The position numbers were made by a program, and so were the translations under genes. A model generated the notes under the pieces. That model was not told the DNA's origin and did no database searches. It worked only from the letters and a program-made list of their open reading frames with translations. Of a stretch of DNA of 64,000 nucleotides, positions 53,001-62,000 are shown one piece after another. Source of the DNA: Plectrocnemia conspersa (Eukaryota; Arthropoda; Insecta; Trichoptera; Polycentropodidae); contig VTFK01000009.1 in NCBI GenBank assembly GCA_009617715.1, positions 1,488,001-1,552,000 of the forward strand, given 5' to 3'. Numbering within the stretch: the first letter of the stretch is position 1; each line of letters opens with the position of its first letter.

Positions 53001-56000
53001 GGTATATGTGGCGTATATATGCAACGCATTCCTTTGTTTTGAAATTGACTATATATTTTTTTTAATATTTCTAATTAAGTTGTGCATATAAATTATTGAC
53101 GTTTAGAATTAGATTATCGCATAAGTACGGAGTGACATCATATATTCGCCGGCTCTATTATGATCAAATTAAAAATATATTCTACTTTTAATGAGTTCAC
53201 TATTGAGCTACACATTTTATATACAAAGACTTTCCGTTTTCTTAGATTCTAAACTAAAATGAATCGCAGAAAAAAACGTGGATTTCTTTCCGGTACTCTT
53301 AATTGTATTATCATTGATTCTCAGCTATTATCGTCAGCGACTCGTTCGTGACAGCATCATCTTAAAACATGAAGCAAAATCTCAATCCGCCCGTGGGAAT
53401 GATATCACCGTCTTAATTAGAAATTTCGTTCGTTGCTCTGGTGCACTCCATTTTTTGTCTCATTGTCAGTCGCCATTTTAACCGTTACCGCTATCACATA
53501 ACCGGGGTTTTTGCCCTGTCGTAAAAAATGGCGAAACCGCTCGGAAGCGATTCGCCATAGTGCAGATCGAACCGATCGGGAAAAAAGGCGCTTTCTTTTT
53601 CTTGTTCCAATCGATCGATCACAATACACAACCATGACCAGTGGTTCGCGTTTCGAAACCCTAAAATTTAACCGAACAGTCGTGCAGAACGTCGGTTCAC
53701 GTGCGATGCTGCGCTATCGCGTGTGAGTTTCATAGAAACTGCTGAACTATAAAGATGACGATGTACTCAATATACATAATAGAAACTAGAACATTTAATA
53801 GTTTAACGACGACTATAACTCAATCAGTAAAGCATTCATGCGACGGTCGTAAATCTTCATATGTTATTTCTTTATTGGACTGGGTATCCCGTGATCTTTA
53901 ATTTAGTAAAGTATTTCCTTTATCGTGAAAGTAGATAATTTGCTATTTTTTTCCTGTCCCTATCTACTTACACAATATATCCTATTAATTGTTAATTATG
54001 AATAATAAGTACATACGAGATGCGAAACAAAAATAAAGACAATGTTTTAATTAGTTTCACTGTATGTGATGTACGTGATATTTATCAGCCACATTAGACG
54101 GGTAGTTTGAGTTTAATTGTCAATGTTTAATATCTCCCCTTGAGGACAAGTCGGCGGTTTTCTTTCTTACGCGTGCGACCTTAACGTGGGAAGACCGTCT
54201 TAACGGGGCTCAAAGGACCATAAATTAAGCACTTGGTTTTACTTGTATTTCACTTCTACGTATTATTATACGTAGGCTCGTCACAATGTCCACATAGTAC
54301 GGAAGCAAGTAGTACAAGAACGATTGGTGGGAGTCGCTTGCTCGGCTAGAGCCAAAACATCTCTATCATAACAGTATTATGGGCACGATCCAAAAAAATC
54401 AGAACAACCAAATATTGACGACGCATTTTGACAAGTGATATTGGTGGTTTGACCCTAACAGCTACGAAAGTGACCAACAATTTTAAAATTTGAATAACTC
54501 TTCAACGAATTTACTTAAAAGTAGGATTATATATCACAGCAATGTGACGCAGCGGGGTTTGCGTAGCAAAACGTTGTTAGCCGCTTTCGTAGCGGTTAGG
54601 GCCAAACCACTACTATTGGCTTTAGAGCGAGGAGCTGTCATTCTAAACAAGTACCCATTTTTCTGGCCAAATTTAGGGGACAAATGTCCCTATCTGCCTA
54701 TCATTCAAAAAACTTCCAGACCAAAAATTACATACAATTTTATGTTCTCTATAAACAAACTTGAAACGAGCTTATCTAATACAGGTATGTCATTTCAGAT
54801 TTTTCCACGGGTGGGGGGAGGGGCAAAAGTTGTGCCAGTCTGTGGTCGTTTTTTTAATATTTCAATTTCATTAAGATAGTATTACATTAAATGCATTTTT
54901 CTGGGCAAATTCACCCCCCCCCCCTTTCAAATGCGGTTGTCCCTGATGCGGTTTATTTTTTGGAGTTGGTTAATTCGTTTAGGCTAGGTTTTGGTTTGAA
55001 CAGCAAAGATGTTTTGCAACTGACAACAGATGTAAAGAGAGACCACATGCATATATGTATTATAGTACTATAGTTAAAAATATTAAATTTATAGTGGAAG
55101 CTATTAAATTTATAGTGCAATTAATTTACACCCGTTTATAAAATAAGTCAGTATACAATTAATTACTAGAATTTAGGCCTGCCTTCTGCTATTTAGTGCT
55201 TTGCGCTCATTATCTTGCACTTTGCGCTCGAAGCCTTGCTTTTCTATTAGTGTAGCTCGCAACTGTTAGTAAAACTATTATTTTTATTCATCGCTATTCG
55301 TATTCGTGAAATTTTATTAAAATAAGAATAAAATAAGAAACATATGATAATCAATGTCGGTCGTCGTTTTTCGTACATATTAGATTTTGCCACATCTAAA
55401 GTATTATTGAAAAATAATATATAGTAAAAGTAATGAGAAATATTTATATTAAAAATGGAATGGAAAAATCTACAATAATAAAAAATTGACACTGATGTTG
55501 TGAAAGTAAGTGTGAAAAACTACTGCCGATATATTTTTAAAAGTAATTATTAATTATGCAAATAGTATGTTATAACAATAGTAGTGAAATCAAATTAATG
55601 ATAATCTTAAATATAAATAAACTGAATCTCCACAATTGTAAATATTGTTTATTATTACGTATATTATAAATGAAATACTATAAATTAATTAAAATCAGTT
55701 TAGCTTATTTAATTAACTAAATAAATACACATGTAAAGACTCCCCCAGCAACAAATACCAACACTATATTTTCACACTTTAGCAAGGCTTGAATCATCCC
55801 CGTGAGATATGATACGCCTATACACAATAAAGGTCAAATTAACCTTCGTCTATTATAGGTCACAGTTCGTGTCCGTATAACTATAACTGTATCAACTTTT
55901 AGTTAAATACACTATCACGAAACCGGAGTACATCCTTGTTAATTAACTTTTTCCGTTTAGTCTTCGTCATCGTGAATGGATAAGTTATTATACAAAACGT

Positions 56001-59000
56001 TAATGAAACAGGTCACTTTACGACCTTTTGTAACTGTTCTCAATCGTCGCACAAAAAATGCAATGGAATTTGTCTTAACGGTATTTTTTATAACGCAAAA
56101 ATTGCTTAACAATGTACGAAAAAATTGTTACTTCATTCATTGAACTTGACCTCGTTTTTAATGTTTGTTTCTACCATGTGATTAAAGAAAAACTATCAGA
56201 CAGATTGTTAAGATTGATTCATCTAGTTATATCAGATAGTTTAACGAGATTTGTGTGAAAATGAGAATTAAAAATTTCCGCCGTCATATACCGTAATTTG
56301 ACAAATGTCTTAACAGCATAAATTGCGAGCACTGTTTACATTTTTCTCTTTTATTATTCTCGTTTTCTAACGGTCGACATTTTACGGGTTTAAGTCACGC
56401 ATCTTTTTATAATTATATATACGAGGTTATAAGTATGTACAATACTTTTGTAGAAAACTTTATTTAACGAGCGATTATAATTTCAAGATTTTTTAACACA
56501 AATATAAGATAATTATATTTATAAATAAATGTATTTATTAAACATTAATATGACTCGTGCGTCGATTAGATCGGTATTGGAAGTCTTTGAAATAAGTAAT
56601 GATCCATATTTCTAAAATGTGCTCACTTTTGTTGTCGTGGTGATATAAAAAGTATATTTCTTTAATTAGTGATTTTTTCCACCGCTTACAATTTTTTGCT
56701 ATTATATAATAATAATATTAGATATATGAAATACGATGACAGTGTAAATCGTGAATTTAAAAGCGCATAGCGCAAAACAGCTGCTGGCAGGACATCTAAT
56801 TACTATTATGTAACAATACTTTAGACATCTGTTTCAACTAACTCATGGCTGGTATAATATTTATGTCTTCAATTTTGTTGCGGAAATTGAATGCAGTCCC
56901 TTGGAACTCTTACCAATGCGCTATTACGGTCATTGCATTATATAATCGCTTTTACAATAAAAATTCGACTTTTCTATGAATGCAACACTGACTAAAATTG
57001 AATTGTTTAGTGCTGCTTTCTAAATAATAAGAAGTATAACTAATTGAGTTTTTAAGCTAAACTAAACTACTCTTATTACATTATTTTTTTCAAGAAAAAT
57101 GTAAATGTATGTCATAATGAAATTCTTTGAAGCAAATAAAACAATTTATAGTCGTACGCTTATATTTTCTATCTTCAGAGAGGGCAGCCGATGTAAGTAA
57201 CCAGGGCCCGAATCATTAATTATAAAGTGAAATTGGTTTTAATATAAATTTGGTCGATCCATGTAATTTTTAATGTTTTTCTTTTTACTTAGCTTATACA
57301 AGAAAAAATATTTTAGATGTTACTAAAATGTTGGATGGAGGGGGGGAGGGCAGGTACAATAAACGCCGGGAGCCGATTTTTTTCTCAGCGGCCCTACAAT
57401 GATTAATGGGGTTATTCTGCTCAAGTCAGTAGACTATTATAGTTTTACACAGTTTTTTTTCTTATTATAACTCTCTGTATTAAACGGTGCGTCAGGATAC
57501 TGATAATATCGATCTTCCGGGAGTCAATATATACCAATTAATTTCCATTTAAGGTCCATTTTTGCCATTTTGCGTATGTTCCTATCTATTTATCGATACG
57601 CCGGTATCAACAAGCTGGCGTGCGTTATCATTGCTTGCGCGCAACAATACAAAAATTGCGGATCGATATTCTCCCCCATCTCCCCCCATATTGCATGTTC
57701 CCGTTTGCCAGTGGCGCCGCCGCAATTGCGCAAAATGGACGTCTCGCCCGCGGCGGCCATTTTTGGCCAAAGCACGCGAAATAACGTCCTTCGATTAAAC
57801 CGACGATTTCGAACATAATATAAAACAAAAATATAATTAACACTATCCGGTGGCCTTATTTTATAATAATAATAAAAAGAGAGAAAAATAAAACGCACAC
57901 AAGCGCGTCCTTGATTCTCGTTGTTTATTATGATTTTTAACAGTCAAAACATAACCTAAAATATTTATCAACACGATTGTGTTGCCATGTTAAACAGCTT
58001 ATTATATATTTTAACGATAATTCATATTATCAATTGAGATTAAATTTGATTTCTTGATATCTATCTTGTTCGATGATATGATACATTTTACTTGAATGTA
58101 ATCAGTTGCTTCTCGTTAGTCATATAATTTCACATTTATCAGTCCATCGCACATATTTATAGTATAAAAATATATTTACCAATGATAAATAATAAAATGG
58201 ACAAAAACTCAAAATCCACCAGTGCTAGTGCTAGAAGAAAGAAGACTGATTTATTTGTAAACGAAACAATATTGATTAGGTCGGCCAGTCCAATGCCAAA
58301 AGTAACACCAAAAGCCCAAAAAACTCAGCAGTATAGGTACCAATCGCTGAAAATCAACTCGAGAATGTCTCAGAAACTCAGTCGATTATTTAATATTATG
58401 GTTTTGATGGTTTTCATTGTGATTTTCAGAACAAATCTACCCGTGAGGACGGGAAGATTGCTATCCAGATCCCGAGCAGGCACTCCAGATTCACCTTTAG
58501 TTGGAGATGGAAGTCGAACTTCAACAACAGCAGGCTCGGCTGGTTCAGGAGTTCATCCTGATGATGCAATGCGTTTGGAGAGAGCTACACACGGGCACAT
58601 GATGAACGATATAGTCACAATCAAGACGATGCTATTAAAATTAAAAAGAGTTTTACAAGAGGTGTGAATTTGCCATATTAGTTTATTTCATTTTAATGCT
58701 TTTTTTATTAATTTATTTTGTTTTAATTAACGTTTTATTTGTTTTATTTTTTACTATGATTTTGTTTGCTGTTTTGGTGTTAACAATCTGTAGCCAGATG
58801 AGGAACATAATTTGATGAGGGTGAGTGTTAAATGTGCTTTGTATGTTATTTTAAAATATCAGAATACCGCAACAGGTGTTCACACAAGAAAGACCTTAAA
58901 GGGAAACAAGATACATTGTAGCTTTCTCGGTTATCTTGTTGATATATAACTTGCGTCCGATAAATAATCATTAGAGCAATTATATATTGTATATAAAATA

Positions 59001-62000
59001 TTTTTTTACTATTCTTTTTTTTGAATTCTAATCACAAAGGTAAAGTACCTTTGTTACAAGTTACGAAAGGATATAGTACCTACTTGTTATTATTTTTTTA
59101 GTTTTTAATAATTAGCAGTCCGTAAAATCAGAAGAATCGATTGTGATTAGTTAATAATATTAAGGGCGAACTCAACAAATACTTGTTTCAAAATAATTTA
59201 CTACAGAATAATTTAATTTTTTTATATATTATCATTTAAGGTTGGGCTATTGAGTAGTTATAGTATAATAAACAGCGTGTTTCATTTTATATGGAGGATA
59301 AATATCTGGCATTTTTAAAACTTCCTCTTCATGATTCTAAAACAACATACGTTCCAGTGATGTACACCCATTGTACATGATTTTACTTCTGATGCAAAAG
59401 TAGTAATTTAAATTGTAAAATACAAATATTATTACCGAACGCAAATATTATTTGTCCGGAATAATTACTGTACTGTTTTTTTAGCATTGTTTTATTCAAA
59501 ATACGTAAAATAATGCGACCTGGGAACTTTTCATCCGATTGACCTGATGTGTGGCAAGTTGCGCCGCGCCGTCTTGTTGAAAACACATGTCTTCCACAGC
59601 AATATCTTTGATTTTGTGCCAAAAATAGTCGGTTATCATGCGCCTATAGCGCCATTGACTATTACAGTTAGACCTGCATCGTTTTCAAAAAAGTGAGGGC
59701 CAATGACGCCGCCTGACCACAATGCATACCAGTCACTTTTTGGTCATATAATGGTATTTTGTGAATCACATGAAGATTTTCTCGCTCCGTATGCGGAAAT
59801 TTTGCTTATTAACATACTCAGAGAGGTGTAAATGTGCCTCATCAGAGATGAAGAATTTCTTTGTAAAATCAGCATCAACTTTCTGCTGCTCTAACACTTA
59901 ATCTGTATAAATTATTTGCTGGCCGTAATCTCTGGACTTTCAGTTCTTGTGTTAGCTGAATTTTATACGGGTATAGGTGCAAGTACAGTTGCAAAATGCG
60001 CCAAATGGCGCCAAATAATAAAATCACAAAAGCTGCGAACCACGACAAATCTACAATTGCGTGTCTTCAGCCATACTTTCACTTACAGCGGCAATATTCT
60101 CAGCTGAACAGGTGCCACAGTGATGCACAGGCCTTACCTTATCTCCAACTCTTCCAGTCTCTTCAAGTTTTTCCCCTACGTTGCGCATTGTTCTCTCAGT
60201 AGGACGATGAAATTTACCATAAACTTACCTTAGTTCATACAGAATTGTTATTTCTGTAGAACAATTTTAACGCATTATGCGGTGGTGAAGCGATCCATTT
60301 CGTAAATATGTTATTGCAAACTTGCATTTGACACTTTGAACACGCGTGATTATTGACAGCTGTCTGATTTACAGTGCAACCAACGTAGGAAACTAGAATC
60401 GAATCTCCCTGTATGAGCCTTGAGGCTACGTTTTGTTCTCGCAGCTTTATCTACGTCACGTATTCTTTAAATCATATTATTAACTAAGTTTGACGTAAAG
60501 TAGAAAGCGACTTCTTCCTCTGTCTTCATATCGTATTAGTGCAAGTTTGGCTGTGTCCTGTTGGAAGCTAAGTTTTAGAAGTTCTGACAAGTGGGAGTAT
60601 CATAAGTACGCGTAAAATTTTCTCGTGTATATACCTTGTTGAAGTAAGGGAGGGGGTGTTTTGTTCTTTCTTACTCTCGACTTTCTGGCCAATGTGATAC
60701 TTTGAGGTAGAAACAGACTATGTAATTGTCTTATCTAATAAAAATGCCTTTTTCGTAACGATTATAATTCAAAAAAAGCTGGATATTTTACAACGGCAAC
60801 CTGCTGGGCACATTTATATGCATTAATTTGTTTAGAATCTAATTTACATAAACTATAAAAACTAATTTACAATTTTTGAACAACTTTATAATATTGTATT
60901 GACTTAAACATATATGCTTTCAGACCGAAACTCTCAACCCGTTGGATGCCCAGCGAGACATTTGTCCGCTGAAGAACGGGCCGTCCCTCAGACTTGGCGA
61001 AGTAGGAGAAGCTTCACCACCACCGCCTCCACCAGCACCACAAGAAGAAGTGGCCGACCTTAGACGACAACTTGTCTTTCTACAGGTAATTAATTATATT
61101 TTTTATAATAATTTATCTTTAACTTAGTCTGTAAAGTTTATCTAATAACTAAAATTTATTCTGAGAGAAATAGGAGATTGTTTTGAATAAGTGAAATCCA
61201 AAGATATAAAGTTAGAATTTATTACTTTTGTTATGAATATATTTTAATAAATTTTAGAGCCAATTAGAAGACCGAGAAAGACTAGTAAAACTCTTACAAC
61301 AACAGATGAGCAAATATTCTGAAAACCATCCCGGATTAGAAAACGGCAAAACTAATTCAAGCAGCTCCAGCGAAGATACATGTAACGTTGCCACTCAAAC
61401 GGAAAGGGTAAGAACAAAATATATTTTGGATCTGCCTTAGATTCTATTACATTTACGTCGTCAGAAAATGATAGTTATAGCAATCGATGGATATTGAATA
61501 AAATTGGCGACAAGACATCTCCTTGTCGTACTCCTTTTAAAATTTTTGAATTCTTGCCTTCTACTTTGCTAATTGAGTCATGGATAATAACTCTGATTCA
61601 TATTTCAGTTGCGACCAGTAAATCAAGGATCGAACATTCTCCAAAGCCTAACCACAGATTCCCATGTTCCCGGTAGTATTGTAAGGTTAGTATTTTGACT
61701 TATCTTAATATCATATATCATTGAACGTTCTCATTTTATCATCGTTTCGGGATAAAGCTAAATCTTTCATCATTTTAGGTTAATCAAACAAGGCTTAAAT
61801 TTTGCACATGCTCAATTTAATCAATCTATAAATCTAATGCACTGTTTTTGGAACAATTTTAATTCATATCGGAGTAACAATAACATTATATTAAACTCTC
61901 AAGCACTGTCCATTGAATTTAACTTGATTTTTGCTCGGTTTAATACAGTATCAAATAAATTAAAAGAATATAATACAATAATCGTCAGTAAGATATCGCC

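Larger units (their letters stand above)
50353..58429 (+). other. Intron 15 (8.1 kb, long isoform)
   Basis: GT-AG intron for the long isoform. It contains the two candidate internal promoter/first exons, a dispersed-repeat copy and foldback at 54.1-54.6 kb, and a C10 run near 54906. GC-richer DNA at 51780-51980 and 52850-53030 is unexplained. The 54490-54879 open frame has no recognisable domain. Confidence 0.7.

Noticed and set aside
54490..54879. 129-codon open frame in intron 15
   Set aside because: Starts inside a foldback arm; no recognisable domain and no supported splice junction.
57200..57400. Possible hAT-like element with CAGGGCCC and CGGCCCTA ends
   Set aside because: The ends are not a convincing inverted repeat and no 8-bp target duplication was found.
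57562..57898. Overlapping open frames on both strands
   Set aside because: Five mutually exclusive frames in a GC-rich island; no splice sites or domains, so more likely promoter DNA.
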